Shown: piece after piece, positions 53,028-64,000 of the stretch
Layout of the letters: each line of letters starts with the position of its first letter
How positions within the stretch are numbered: position 1 is the stretch's first letter
DNA from: Streptomyces cadmiisoli
GTDB taxonomy: Bacteria; Actinomycetota; Actinomycetes; Streptomycetales; Streptomycetaceae
Direction of reading: 5' to 3'
Assembly (NCBI RefSeq): GCF_003261055.1
Contig: NZ_CP030073.1
Location: 3,596,001 to 3,660,000, forward strand
Length of the DNA stretch: 64,000 bases
Position numbers and translations under genes: made by a program
The notes under the pieces: generated by a model
The model's database searches: none
What the model was told of the DNA's origin: nothing
Seen by the model: only the letters and a program-made list of their open reading frames with translations

Positions 53028-54307
53028 GCAGGAACGTCCTCTCGGTTCACGTGCGCGAGATGTGCGCCGACGTGGCTGGTCAACTCCCAGTCGTTGCGGC
53101 CGCGTTGTTCACGCCAGACGGCACGCACCGCGGCCCCGGCGAGGAGCACCTGGTAGAAGGGCCCGCCGACGATGAGCTTGACGTAGTGCACGAAGCGGAC
53201 CCGGAGTCCGTACTGCTTGCCGAAGTCGTGCAGCCCGACGAGTTCGAACACGAAGGTCACGAGGGCGGTGACGGCCGGCAGGAAGGTGATGAAGGCGACG
53301 CCCACCGGCACGTCGAGGAAGAGCGCGACGGCCACGTTGAGCGGGATGATCACGCCGGAGATCGCCTGAAGGTACGGCGTCATGAGCGTGTAGCGGGCGA
53401 GCAGCCGCTGCCGGAAGCCCGGCAGCTGCTTCCAGTCCCGCTTCCGGTAGACCTGGAGGAACCCCTGGTTCCACCGGGTGCGCTGCTTGAGCAGGGACAT
53501 CAGGCTGCCCGGCGTCTCCTCGCGGGTGACCATGTCGGAGTCGTAGGCCACGACGACCTTCTTGCCGACGCTGGAGAGCCGTACGCCCAGGTCGCAGTCC
53601 TCGGCGAGGCAGTCGGGGTCCCAGCCGTCGGCCTCGCGCAGCACCTTCGTGCGGACGAAGACGGTGTTGCCGCCGAGCGGGATGAACCCCTTCTGCGCGT
53701 GCAGGTGCAGCCGCGACCTGAACCAGAAGAAGTACTCCAGGCAGTTGCGCAGGCTGTACCAGCTGGAGTGGAAGTTGATCAGCTGCACGCCGCCCTGGAC
53801 GACGTCGGCGCCGGTGGACCGGAACGCGTGGTCGACATGGGCGAGCAGCTCCGGATGGACCTGGTCCTCCGCGTCGAAGACCCCGACGACGTCGCCGCGG
53901 CAGTGCGGCAGCGCCGTGTTCATGGCCTTCGGCTTGTTCTTCCTGTCGTGGGTGTCGACGACGACCCGCACGCGCGGGTCGCGGGCCTCGGCCCGCCGGG
54001 CGACCTCGGTGGTCTCCGGGTCGTCGTGCCCGACGATGACGATGATCTCGAAGTCGGTGTGTGTGGATTCCAGCAGCCGCTGGATGGTGTGGTCGAGCAC
54101 GGCCTGTTCGTGCCGGGCCGGCAGGAGCAGCGAGAACGACAGGTGCTCACCGCCGTCCGGCCGGCTGAAGCGGGTGGACGCGAGCACTTCGGGCGTACGC
54201 CACGCGTGCATCTGCCACCACAAGGTGAACGCCGCCATCCAGAACAGGGCCAGTGAAACGGCAGCGATGAAGACAGACGTCAGCAACAGATCCCCCCAGA
54301 TCCCCAA
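53024..54307 (-). CDS. Processive-type GT2 membrane glycosyltransferase
   Basis: 427 residues, first gene of the operon. N-terminal membrane helix, GT-A core with LLLPARHEQAVL, VFDAEDQVHP (DxD), CLAEDCDLGVRL (catalytic TED-like) and QRTRWNQGF (QxxRW), then three or four helices. These are the motifs of cellulose/hyaluronan synthase-type enzymes that make and extrude a polysaccharide. It is shorter than CslA and lacks long extra domains. Sugar not predictable. Confidence 0.88.
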   Translation of the reverse strand: MGIWGDLLLTSVFIAAVSLALFWMAAFTLWWQMHAWRTPEVLASTRFSRPDGGEHLSFSLLLPARHEQAVLDHTIQRLLESTHTDFEIIVIVGHDDPETTEVARRAEARDPRVRVVVDTHDRKNKPKAMNTALPHCRGDVVGVFDAEDQVHPELLAHVDHAFRSTGADVVQGGVQLINFHSSWYSLRNCLEYFFWFRSRLHLHAQKGFIPLGGNTVFVRTKVLREADGWDPDCLAEDCDLGVRLSSVGKKVVVAYDSDMVTREETPGSLMSLLKQRTRWNQGFLQVYRKRDWKQLPGFRQRLLARYTLMTPYLQAISGVIIPLNVAVALFLDVPVGVAFITFLPAVTALVTFVFELVGLHDFGKQYGLRVRFVHYVKLIVGGPFYQVLLAGAAVRAVWREQRGRNDWELTSHVGAHLAHVNREDVPA

Positions 54308-54468
54308 ACCCCCCTGCCGAGACGCTGGTTCACTGGCGTCCCGACACTGTGGAGAGATTAGGGGGGAAGTGTGAAGCGCGAAAGCTGTTCCGATAAATAG
54401 CGTGTTTCGTACAGGTGTGGGGGCTGGGGCAACATGTCAGGACACCTGCCGCGTCGCCCCGGACCGGA

Positions 54469-56499
<2,031 letters not shown>

Positions 56500-56629
56500 G
56501 CCTCCATCCTGCCCGACACGGCCGGAGCCCGCCGGAACGACCGGCCGGTGATCGTCCGCCCTCTCGCCATCGCGGCCGTACGGAAGGACACTCGTAGGCA
56601 AAGCAGTTGTCGCCGGAGGGGGACGGGAC

Positions 56630-59600
56630 ATGCGTGACAGTCATCGGGCGGCGGCCGAGCGGCTGTTGGTACGCGCGGTGGAGGAAGAGGTACGGCGGTC
56701 GGGCGGCCGGGTCGACGGCAAGGTGCTCATGGCGCGGGCGCGCGGCGCGCTGGACACGATGGCGGGGTCGGCCGCGGAGGAGTACGCGGCCTACACGCGC
56801 GCGCTGGACGAGACGGAGGCCGGCCGCCTGACCTTCGGGCAGCGGTACGCGCGCGAGGGCGCCGGAACCCCGCTGCTGGTGGCCGGTGTGGCCGCGGTCG
56901 CGGCGGCGGCGGCCGACCTGGCGCTCGGCACGGGCGCGGGCACCGCGCTGGGCGCGGGCGTGGCCGTCGGCGTGGTGGGCGCGGCGACGACCGTCGTGAA
57001 GGTCGCCGGCTCGCATCTGCCGGCCGCCCACCACCGGGCCGGTGCCGCGGGGCAGCCGGGCGGGCCGGAACAGCTGCGGCTCCAGTGGCTGACGGCACTG
57101 GACGTGCGCGGGATCCGGCCGTTCCTGGACCAGCAGCGGATGCTGGCCTCGTCCACCGGCGCGACGAAGACCGGGCCCCGGCTGAAGGGGGCCGACAAGA
57201 GCGGGGCGGCACGCGGACGCAGTGTGCTGGCCCAGTCCTTCGGCCAACTGCCGGAGCCCGTGGGGCCGTTCGCGGGGCGGCGGCGGGAGCTGGCACGGAT
57301 CCGGCAGTGGGTGCAGGCGGCCCGCGCGAGCACCCGGACCCGGCCGACGGTGGTCGTGCTGCACGGGGCCCCCGGCAGCGGCCGTACGACGCTCGCGGTG
57401 CGGGCCGCCCACGACATACGGGACCAGTTCCGCGGGGCGTGCGTGGTCGATCTGCGCGGCGGCAGCCCGGAGGAGCAGCCGCTGTCCACCCGTGAGGCGC
57501 TGCTGCATCTGCTGAACCGGCTGGGCGCGCCGCGCGAGCAGCTGCTGTTCCGGGAGCGTTCCTCGGCCGAACAGCAGGTCAAGCGGCTGAGCGAGCTGTA
57601 CCACCAGCATCTGACCGGGGTGCCCGTCGTGGTCGTCCTCGACGACGCCTGCGACCCCGAGCAGGTCCGCACCCTGATCCCCGAGCGGTCCGACAGCCTC
57701 GTCCTGGTCACCGCGCGGGAACCGCTGGACCTGCCCGACGACGAGACGGCGTGGCTGCACCAGCTGCCAGTCGACGCGCTGGACACGGCGGGCGCGGAGG
57801 AACTGCTCGGCGCCACGGCGCAGAACACCTCGGGGCCCTACGACGCCGAATCCGGCGAGCGGATCCGGCAGTTGTGCGGAGGGCTGCCGCTGGCGCTGCG
57901 TGTCGCCGGCTCGTCGCTGGGCCCGCGCTCGCCCCGGCAGCTCGCCGCGGACCTGGGCGCCTACGGCCCGGTGGAACCGGTGGAGCGGGCCCTGTGGCTG
58001 CGCTACACCGACCAGGCCGACCCGGCGCGGCGGCTGCTGCGCCGGCTCGCGCTGGCCGGGCGCGCCTCGCTGGGCACCGCGGCGGCGGCGGCACTGCTGG
58101 CCACGAACGATGCGGAGGCGACCCGGCATCTGGTCGTGCTCTGCCGGGCCGGACTGATCGACCGGGTGCGGGGCAGCCGCTACCGGCTGCACGACCTCGT
58201 CCGGGCGTTCGCGCACGCCCGTCTGCTCGACGAGGAGGAGCCCGCCGAGCGGACCGCCGCGCAGGAGCGGCTGATCGTGAACTACGCCGAGCTGGCCGAC
58301 TCGGTGCTGCGGCTGGTCGACGGCAACATGTCGACCCGCTCCGACCGCTTCGGCCCGCACGGCTTCTCCTCCCTCGACGACGCGCTGCGCTGGCTGGACG
58401 ACGAGTCCAGCTTCATCACCGCCACGCTGCGGCACGCGGAGGGCGTCGACCAGGGGGCGGTGCTGAACCTGCTGGGCGCGCTGTGCGACTACTGCCTGCT
58501 GCGCGGCGACCTGTACCGGCTGGGCGAGATCAGCGAACTCGCCCAGGCCGTGGACGAGGGGCTGCTGATCCGCTCGGTGCAGTGGCGCACCGGCATCGCG
58601 GCCCGGCAGCTGGGCGAGCTGGACAAGGCCCGTACGACGCTCTCCTCGGTCGTCGACCTGTACCGGGAGGCGCAGCACGACGCGGGCGCGGCCCGTGCCC
58701 TGTGCTCCCTCGGCATCACGCTGCACCACCAGGGCAACCTCGGCGAGGCGGCGGCACGGCTGCGCGAGGCGCTCGACATGCAGGCTGCGCCCGCGCTGGC
58801 CACCGACCGGGCCTGGACGATGCACGCGCTGGCCGCAGTCGAGCGCGACCGCGCGCATCTCGCCGAGGCCCTCGACCTGCTGCACCGCTCCCTGGAGCTG
58901 CACCGGGCGGGCGAGTCCCTGCACGGTGAGGCCTGGGCCCACTTCCAGCTCGGCCAGCTGTATCTGCGCCTCGGCGACGTGGAGCACGCCGAGGGCGAGC
59001 TGCGCGCCGCCCTCGACCGCTACGGCCGCACCCGCGACGCCCGCGGCGAGGCCTGGGCGCTGACCCAGCTGGCGCGGGCCGGACTGGTCGCGGGCGAGGG
59101 GGCGCAGGCGGTGGAGGAACTGCGCGGCGCGGCGGCCCGGCACCGCGACAACGAGGACGCCCGCGGCGAGGCGTGGACGCTGTACTACCTGGGCCAGGCC
59201 CTGGAGGAGACCGGCCACCTCGACCAGGCGGTCCGCGAGCTGGAGCGCTCACGCACGATGTTCTCCCGTATGCGGGACGTGTACGGCCTGGCCTGCGCCC
59301 GGCACCACTCGGCCCGCGCCACCCGGGACCAGCGCGCCGCCCAGACCGGCTCGCTGCGCAACTCCGGTTTCGCCCGCCAGCTCCTCGTGGACGCCCGCGC
59401 CGACTTCCAGCGCATCGGCGTCGCGCACGGCGAGGCCTGGACCTGTCTGGAACTCGCGGTCGTCGACGCGGGCAACGCGCGCACGGCCCAGGCGCTGACC
59501 CTGTGCGACGAGGCCGTCGGGCTGTTCGCCTCGTACGGCGACCGGCGCGGCGAGGACTGGGCGCGCTTCCTGCGCTGCACCCTGCTGCCGTACGCGGCGC

Positions 59601-59830
59601 CCGGCGGTGTCGAGGTCGGCACGGCGGTGGCGCAGGAGGAGCTGGCGCAGCTGGGCCGGGCCGGCCATCCGGCACGCGACGAGAAGCTGGACGACTACGT
59701 GGAGGCGTACCAGCTGCTGCTGGAGCGCGGGGTCAGCCTGGAGTCCGGCTGGCAGGCGTGGCGCCTGGGCATGGTGCCGAGCCGGCACGCCCGGGAGGTG
59801 ATGGGGGTGGCGGTACCGGCACGGCGGTGA
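56630..59830 (+). CDS. STAND NTPase with TPR repeats and membrane-like segment
   Basis: 1066 residues, GGAGGG before ATG. An Ala/Gly-rich hydrophobic segment (about 80-125) could insert in the membrane. NB-ARC domain about 212-530: P-loop [10 protein letters not shown] (245-254), [10 protein letters not shown] (Walker B), [24 protein letters not shown]. Winged-helix region about 480-540, then about 12 TPR-like repeats to residue 1000 (ARGEAW/HGEAW). No HTH. It resembles AfsR-type ATPases without the DNA-binding part; possible roles are signalling or phage sensing, neither of which the sequence proves. Confidence 0.85.
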   Translation: MRDSHRAAAERLLVRAVEEEVRRSGGRVDGKVLMARARGALDTMAGSAAEEYAAYTRALDETEAGRLTFGQRYAREGAGTPLLVAGVAAVAAAAADLALGTGAGTALGAGVAVGVVGAATTVVKVAGSHLPAAHHRAGAAGQPGGPEQLRLQWLTALDVRGIRPFLDQQRMLASSTGATKTGPRLKGADKSGAARGRSVLAQSFGQLPEPVGPFAGRRRELARIRQWVQAARASTRTRPTVVVLHGAPGSGRTTLAVRAAHDIRDQFRGACVVDLRGGSPEEQPLSTREALLHLLNRLGAPREQLLFRERSSAEQQVKRLSELYHQHLTGVPVVVVLDDACDPEQVRTLIPERSDSLVLVTAREPLDLPDDETAWLHQLPVDALDTAGAEELLGATAQNTSGPYDAESGERIRQLCGGLPLALRVAGSSLGPRSPRQLAADLGAYGPVEPVERALWLRYTDQADPARRLLRRLALAGRASLGTAAAAALLATNDAEATRHLVVLCRAGLIDRVRGSRYRLHDLVRAFAHARLLDEEEPAERTAAQERLIVNYAELADSVLRLVDGNMSTRSDRFGPHGFSSLDDALRWLDDESSFITATLRHAEGVDQGAVLNLLGALCDYCLLRGDLYRLGEISELAQAVDEGLLIRSVQWRTGIAARQLGELDKARTTLSSVVDLYREAQHDAGAARALCSLGITLHHQGNLGEAAARLREALDMQAAPALATDRAWTMHALAAVERDRAHLAEALDLLHRSLELHRAGESLHGEAWAHFQLGQLYLRLGDVEHAEGELRAALDRYGRTRDARGEAWALTQLARAGLVAGEGAQAVEELRGAAARHRDNEDARGEAWTLYYLGQALEETGHLDQAVRELERSRTMFSRMRDVYGLACARHHSARATRDQRAAQTGSLRNSGFARQLLVDARADFQRIGVAHGEAWTCLELAVVDAGNARTAQALTLCDEAVGLFASYGDRRGEDWARFLRCTLLPYAAPGGVEVGTAVAQEELAQLGRAGHPARDEKLDDYVEAYQLLLERGVSLESGWQAWRLGMVPSRHAREVMGVAVPARR

Positions 59831-59863
59831 CCCGCCGCGCCGGGAGCACTCCGGGCGTCGCCC

Positions 59864-60103
59864 TCAGCCGCGCCGGGCCTCGAGCCCGGCCGGGGAGTCC
59901 TCGGATCCCGCCTTCGGGTCCGGGGACTCCTTGAAGTCGACCCGTCCCATGTGGCGGTTCATCGACTTCATCAGGCCCCAGACGGCCAGGGCCATCACCG
60001 CGAAGACGACGAAACCGAGGACACCGGGGGTCACCTTGTCCTCGTCCAGCTCCTTGGCCAGGGGGACGAGGTGGGTCATTGCCAGGCTCACGCTTGCGCT
60101 CAT
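59864..60103 (-). CDS. Small membrane protein downstream of mca
   Basis: About 79 residues from ATG 60103 (ATG 60112 and 60079 possible). One hydrophobic helix (VLGFVVFAVMALAVWGLM), then KSMNRHMGRVDF and an acidic tail. The start abuts the mca stop, so they are coupled. Function unknown. Confidence 0.78.
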   Translation of the reverse strand: MSASVSLAMTHLVPLAKELDEDKVTPGVLGFVVFAVMALAVWGLMKSMNRHMGRVDFKESPDPKAGSEDSPAGLEARRG

Positions 60104-60104
60104 G

Positions 60105-60986
60105 TCAGGCATTGTCGCGGATGCCCGCGAAGAGGTCGTCCTCGGGGAGGGAGGTGTCCACGAGCGACTTCGCGAGCTCGTACTCCTCCGTCGGCCAGAC
60201 CTCCTTCTGGAGTTCCATCGGCACCCGGAACCAGCCGCCGTCGGGGTCGATCTGGGTGGCGTGCGCGATGAGGGCCTTGTCACGGATCTCGAAGAAGTCC
60301 GCGCACGGAACGTGCGTGGTCAGCGTGCGGTCCTTGTGGCCCGATTCGTCCCATCGCTTGAGCCAGTCCCCGTAGGGGGACTCCATGCCCCGGTCGACCA
60401 GCGCCTTGTGCAGCGCCTCGGTGCGGGGGCGGTTGAAGCCCTGGTTGTAGTACAGCTTCAGCGGCTGGTGGGCGTCGCCGAACTCGCTCTCCGGGTACTT
60501 CTCGGTGTCCGCGGCACCCTCGAACGCCACCATCGTGATCTTGTGGGTCATGATGTGGTCGGGGTGCGGGTAGCCGCCGTTCTCGTCGTAGGTGGTGATC
60601 ACCTGCGGACGGAAGGAGCGGATCCGCTTCACCAGCTCGCCGGCCGCCTTGTCGATGTCCTCCAGGGCGAAGCAGCCCTCCGGCAGCGGCGGCAGGGGAT
60701 CACCCTCGGGCAGACCGGAGTCGACGAAGCCGAGCCAGTCCTGCTCGACGCCGAGGATCTCGCGCGCCTCGTCCATCTCCCTCTTGCGTACCTCGTGAAT
60801 GTGCTCCTCGATGTACTTGTCGCCCTGAAGCTTCGGATTGAGGATGGAACCGCGCTCTCCGCCCGTGCAGGTCACCACCAGCACGTCCACCCCCTCGGAC
60901 ACGTACTTCGCCATGGTGGCCGCGCCCTTGCTCGACTCGTCGTCGGGGTGGGCGTGCACGGCCATCAGTCGCAGCTGGTCAGTCAA
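60105..60986 (-). CDS. mca: Mycothiol S-conjugate amidase
   Basis: 293 residues. LmbE/PIG-L zinc fold: VHAHPDDESSKGAATMAKY with the HPDD metal motif, TYDENGGYPHPDHIMTH. Cleaves mycothiol conjugates of toxins or drugs to a mercapturic acid and GlcN-Ins, which is a detox step unique to actinobacteria. It starts with TTG at 60986, preceded by GAGGA. Divergent from the DUF4307 gene. Confidence 0.95.
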   Translation of the reverse strand: MTDQLRLMAVHAHPDDESSKGAATMAKYVSEGVDVLVVTCTGGERGSILNPKLQGDKYIEEHIHEVRKREMDEAREILGVEQDWLGFVDSGLPEGDPLPPLPEGCFALEDIDKAAGELVKRIRSFRPQVITTYDENGGYPHPDHIMTHKITMVAFEGAADTEKYPESEFGDAHQPLKLYYNQGFNRPRTEALHKALVDRGMESPYGDWLKRWDESGHKDRTLTTHVPCADFFEIRDKALIAHATQIDPDGGWFRVPMELQKEVWPTEEYELAKSLVDTSLPEDDLFAGIRDNA

Positions 60987-61133
60987 GACTCAATCCTCGT
61001 TTGGTCGGCGCCCGGGGTGACCGGGTGCGAACGGCGGCTTCTATAGTGACCGAATCGGGGGGCGAATAATTCCGGGACCCCGTCCCGGAGCCCCGTCCGG
61101 GACCGATGTCCCGCCCCTGCCGAGAGGACGATC

Positions 61134-61532
61134 ATGAGTACGGTGAGCGCGCGGCCGCCCGCGGGCCGGTACGGCCGTTCCTCGGACGAGCGCGCCGACC
61201 GCACCCTGAAGGTCGTCGGTGCCGCGCTCGGTGTGCTGCTTCTCGGCGTGATCGGGTACTTCGGGTACCACTACGTCGGCCAGAACAAGATCAGCGCCGA
61301 GGTGATCAGTTTTGATCTCGCCGACGACGCGGTGAAGGTCGAGCTCGCCGTCGAGAAGGACGCCGGCGCCTCCGGCTACTGCACCGTGCGCTCACAGGGC
61401 GAGAACGGCGCCGAGGTGGGCCGCGCCGACTTCCGCTTCGACGGGGACGCCACCCGCGTCACACGGACCGTCACGCTCCGCACGACGGAACCGGCCACCA
61501 CGGCCGAGCTCCTGGACTGCCACGCCGACTGA
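61134..61532 (+). CDS. DUF4307 membrane protein
   Basis: 132 residues; GAGGACG upstream. Cytoplasmic N-tail (GRYGRSSDERADR), one membrane helix (VVGAALGVLLLGVIGYFGY) and an extracellular beta domain with two Cys (GYCTVRSQ, LLDCHAD). Known only as a conserved actinobacterial family; lies between mca and greA. Confidence 0.88.
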   Translation: MSTVSARPPAGRYGRSSDERADRTLKVVGAALGVLLLGVIGYFGYHYVGQNKISAEVISFDLADDAVKVELAVEKDAGASGYCTVRSQGENGAEVGRADFRFDGDATRVTRTVTLRTTEPATTAELLDCHAD

Positions 61533-61700
61533 GGTCACGCGCATTACCCGGCGACTGACCTGCGTTGACGTCATTTTGGTGACTTATGTCCTCCCCCTTC
61601 CGCCGCTGAATTGTTAGGCTCGTGGTTTCGCCCACTCGTGAAGGAACATTCTTCTGGGTAGGGCGATGCTTTGTATTCCCAGTACCGACGAGGAGCACCT

Positions 61701-62201
61701 GTGACCCAGACCAGCGAGAACGTCACCTGGCTGACCCAGGAGGCGTACAACAAGCTCAAGGTCGAGCTTGAGCACCTTACTGGTCCTGCGCGCACGGAGA
61801 TCGCCGCCAAGATCGCGGCTGCGCGCGAGGAGGGCGACCTGCGCGAGAACGGCGGGTACCACGCGGCCAAGGAGGAGCAGGGCAAGCAAGAGCTCCGTGT
61901 GCGCCAGCTGACCCAGCTCCTGGAGAACGCCAAGGTCGGAGAGGCTCCGGCCTCGACGGACGGCGCCGTGGCGCCCGGCATGGTCGTGACGATCGCGTTC
62001 GACGGTGACGAGGACGACACGCTGACGTTCCTGCTCGCCTCGCGCGAGTACGCGAGCGCCGACATCGAGACGTACTCCCCGCAGTCCCCGCTCGGGTCCG
62101 GCGTGATCGGCCACAAGGTCGGCGAGGACGCGGAGTACGAGCTGCCGAACGGCAGGAAGGCCTCCGTGCGCATCCTGAAGGCCGACCCCTACAGCGGCTG
62201 A
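61701..62201 (+). CDS. greA: Transcription elongation factor GreA
   Basis: 166 residues, GTG with AGGAG upstream. N-terminal coiled coil (WLTQEAYNKLKVELEHLTG, REEGDLRENGGYHAAKEEQG with the conserved acidic tip) and C-terminal FKBP-like domain (SPLGSGVIGHKVGEDAEYELPNG). Restarts backtracked RNA polymerase by stimulating transcript cleavage. GSGVIG replaces the usual LSPIGRALLG, as in other actinobacteria. Confidence 0.95.
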   Translation: MTQTSENVTWLTQEAYNKLKVELEHLTGPARTEIAAKIAAAREEGDLRENGGYHAAKEEQGKQELRVRQLTQLLENAKVGEAPASTDGAVAPGMVVTIAFDGDEDDTLTFLLASREYASADIETYSPQSPLGSGVIGHKVGEDAEYELPNGRKASVRILKADPYSG

Positions 62202-62249
62202 GCCGGACCCGCGCCCACCGCTCGGGACCACCCGTACCAGACAGCCGAA

Positions 62250-62280
62250 AGCCCCCGGCGTCCCAGTGACGCCGGGGGCT
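62250..62280. terminator. Bidirectional rho-independent-like terminator
   Basis: A 12-bp perfect stem, GCCCCCGGCGTC (62251-62262) with GACGCCGGGGGC (62268-62279), extended by A-T pairs; loop CCAGT. Lies between greA and the convergent ABC permease. Confidence 0.92.
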
Positions 62281-62316
62281 TCGTCATGCTCCGGGCCGCT
62301 CGCAAGCGGCCGTGGG

Positions 62317-63117
62317 TCAGGCCGCTGCCGAGCGGTACTTGCGCACCGCGAGGGTCCGGAAGATCAGGATGATGACGACCGACCAGATCAGTGACGCCCA
62401 GACCGGGTGCTGCATGGGCCAGGCGTCGGACGTCTGGAAGCCCGGCGGAAGGTTGCCGAACAGCTCACGGCACGCCTGCACGGTGGCGCTGAACGGGTTC
62501 CACTCCGCGATGTGGCGCAGGAAGGACGGCATCTGGTTCGCGTCCACGAACGCGTTCGAGATGAACGTCAGCGGGAACAGCCAGATCAGACCGCCCGAGG
62601 TCGCCGCCTCAGGAGTGCGCACGACCAGGCCGATGAGCGCCCCGATCCACGAGAACGCGTATCCGAGGAGCAGGAGCAGGCCGAATCCGGCGAGCACCTT
62701 GCCGAAGTTCTCGTGCGTTCGCCAGCCGACCAGCACGGCGACCACGGCGAGGACGACCAGCGTCAGGGCCGTCTGCACCGAGTCGGCGAGGGTCCGCCCC
62801 GTCAGCACCGCGCCGCGCGCCATGGGCAGCGAGCGGAAGCGGTCGATGAGGCCCTTGTGCATGTCGTCGGCGATGCCCGCGCCCGCGCCCGCCGTGGCGA
62901 ACGTGACGGTCTGGGCGAAGATGCCCGCCATCAGGAACTCGCGGTAGGCCTGGGTGGAGGTGGACGAGCCGACCTGGATCGAGCCGCCGAACACATAGGT
63001 GAACAGCACCACGAACATGATCGGCTGGACCAGCCCGAAGATGATCATCTCCGGAATCCGGCTCATGCGGATCAGGTTCCGGCGGGTGATGACCAGGGAA
63101 TCGGTCACGGCACTCAC
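62317..63117 (-). CDS. ABC-2 type permease (DrrB-like)
   Basis: 266 residues, six hydrophobic helices, with the family signature IFGLVQPIMFVVLFTYVFGG near the N-terminus and EAATSGGLIWLFPLTFISNAFVD. Typical of the DrrB daunorubicin-type exporters. Start overlaps the ATPase stop (ATGA). Substrate unknown; likely lipid or antibiotic export. Confidence 0.9.
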   Translation of the reverse strand: MSAVTDSLVITRRNLIRMSRIPEMIIFGLVQPIMFVVLFTYVFGGSIQVGSSTSTQAYREFLMAGIFAQTVTFATAGAGAGIADDMHKGLIDRFRSLPMARGAVLTGRTLADSVQTALTLVVLAVVAVLVGWRTHENFGKVLAGFGLLLLLGYAFSWIGALIGLVVRTPEAATSGGLIWLFPLTFISNAFVDANQMPSFLRHIAEWNPFSATVQACRELFGNLPPGFQTSDAWPMQHPVWASLIWSVVIILIFRTLAVRKYRSAAA

Positions 63118-64000
63118 TTGGCGTTCTCCTTCTTGCGCTTGCGGCCCTTGGCGTCGGCGGCCGTGCCGCCCTCTTCCGGCTCGCCGTCCTCGCCGTCCTT
63201 GGTCTCCGCCAGATGGCCGGTGAGGGACAGGAACACATCGTCGAGGGTCGGCCGGCGCAGACCGATGTCGTCGATCTCGATGCCGCGGGTGTCCAGCTCG
63301 CGGATCACCTCGGCGAGCAGCTTGGCGCCGCCGGTGACGGGCACCGTGAGCTTGCGGGTGTGCTCCTCGACGGTGGTGTCGCCCTTGCCGAAGCCGCGGA
63401 GCACCTCGGCGGCCGTCGCCATGTGCTCACGCTCGTGCACCACGACCTCGACGCGCTCGCCGCCCGTGCGGGCCTTGAGCTGGTCGGAGGTGCCGCGGGC
63501 GATGACCCGGCCCTGGTCGACCACCGCGATGTCGTGCGCGAGGTGGTCGGCCTCCTCCAGATACTGCGTGGTCAGCAGCAGGGTCGTACCGCCGGAGACC
63601 AGCTGCTTGATGACCTCCCACAGCTGCTGGCGGTTGCGCGGGTCGAGGCCGGTGGTCGGCTCGTCCATGAACATCACGGGCGGCGACACCACCAGGGCGG
63701 CCGCCAGGTCGAGCCGCCGGCGCATACCGCCGGAGTAGGTCTTGGCGGGCCGGTCGGCGGCGTCCGCGAGATTGAACTGGTCCAGCAGCTCACCGGCCCG
63801 GACCTTCGCGGCCTTCGCGCTCATCTGGTAGAGCTGGCCGACCATCTGGAGGTTCTCCCGGCCGGTCAGGTATTCGTCGACGGCGGCGAACTGGCCGGAC
63901 AGGCCGATGGAACGCCGGACCCGGTCGGGGTGGGCGAGCACGTCGATGCCCGCGACCACGGCCCGGCCGCTGTCGGGGCGCAACAAGGTGGTCAGGCAGC
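63114..64000 (-). CDS. ABC transporter ATP-binding protein (DrrA-like), partial
   Basis: The gene continues beyond the window end; about 295 residues are visible. Present: Q-loop GLSGQFAAVDEYLTG, signature TYSGGMRRRLDL, Walker B VMFMDEPTTGLD, H-loop-like TTQYLEE. The Walker A is outside the window. DrrA-type long C-tail ends in a Lys/Glu-rich stretch. Energises the permease at 62317. Confidence 0.92.
   Translation of the reverse strand, partial: CLTTLLRPDSGRAVVAGIDVLAHPDRVRRSIGLSGQFAAVDEYLTGRENLQMVGQLYQMSAKAAKVRAGELLDQFNLADAADRPAKTYSGGMRRRLDLAAALVVSPPVMFMDEPTTGLDPRNRQQLWEVIKQLVSGGTTLLLTTQYLEEADHLAHDIAVVDQGRVIARGTSDQLKARTGGERVEVVVHEREHMATAAEVLRGFGKGDTTVEEHTRKLTVPVTGGAKLLAEVIRELDTRGIEIDDIGLRRPTLDDVFLSLTGHLAETKDGEDGEPEEGGTAADAKGRKRKKENAK

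Overview
High GC content, GTG/TTG starts, strong GGAGG ribosome sites and the gene set (mycothiol conjugate amidase Mca, GTP-dependent PEP carboxykinase, DasR-type chitinase operator, Tad pilus, DUF4307) point to a Streptomyces chromosome. I see no insertion sequence, prophage, CRISPR array, tRNA or rRNA. About 50 genes are supported and both ends cut a gene.

Region 1 (0.5-18.1 kb) is a complete Tad/Flp pilus locus, almost all on the minus strand. In order of transcription it has a zinc-ribbon protein of unknown role, cpaB, cpaE, two tadE genes, cpaF, tadB, tadC, a sensor kinase and a response regulator. A second unit follows: Flp pilin, a TadG-like protein, a lipoprotein, an OmpA-domain protein and another lipoprotein. 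Next come a large polymorphic toxin, its Imm52-type immunity protein and a companion gene. The prepilin peptidase and a DUF192 protein close the locus. The toxin (3176-5593) has a Tox-REase-5 nuclease at its C-terminus and, inside, a near copy of the Flp prepilin motif (G|QTAVEY plus hydrophobic helix). This suggests a toxin processed by the prepilin peptidase and carried or displayed by the Tad machine. Paired GGGCCC boxes with a 2-nt spacer occur upstream of the pilin, the toxin and the peptidase/DUF192 pair, which suggests a shared regulator.

Region 2 (18.1-29.4 kb) is accessory: a secreted GH18 chitinase with a DasR-like operator, an MFS transporter, an Nramp-related transporter, an anti-sigma-type ATPase, a degenerate MEDS/RsbA-like protein, a large LuxR-type STAND regulator, a secreted zinc carboxypeptidase and a small unknown.

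Region 3 (29.4-36.5 kb) is a divergent catabolic cluster: GntP permease, RidA, IclR regulator and PfkB (KDG-type) kinase one way; a D-serine dehydratase-like PLP enzyme and an N-acyl-D-amino-acid deacylase the other. Together they fit uptake, deacylation, deamination and phosphorylation of an N-acyl aldonic amino sugar, possibly oxidised GlcNAc from chitin. This is an inference.

Region 4 (36.7-64 kb) looks like Streptomyces core chromosome: an alanine-type aminotransferase, a TelA operon with two solute-binding-like proteins and a VWA domain, pckG, hemolysin III, a TetR regulator and a Mut7-C RNase-like protein. A surface-glycan operon follows (three glycosyltransferases and a GlxA-like copper-radical oxidase), then a DUF255 thioredoxin-like protein, a STAND/TPR ATPase, mca, DUF4307, greA and a DrrAB-type ABC exporter cut by the window end.
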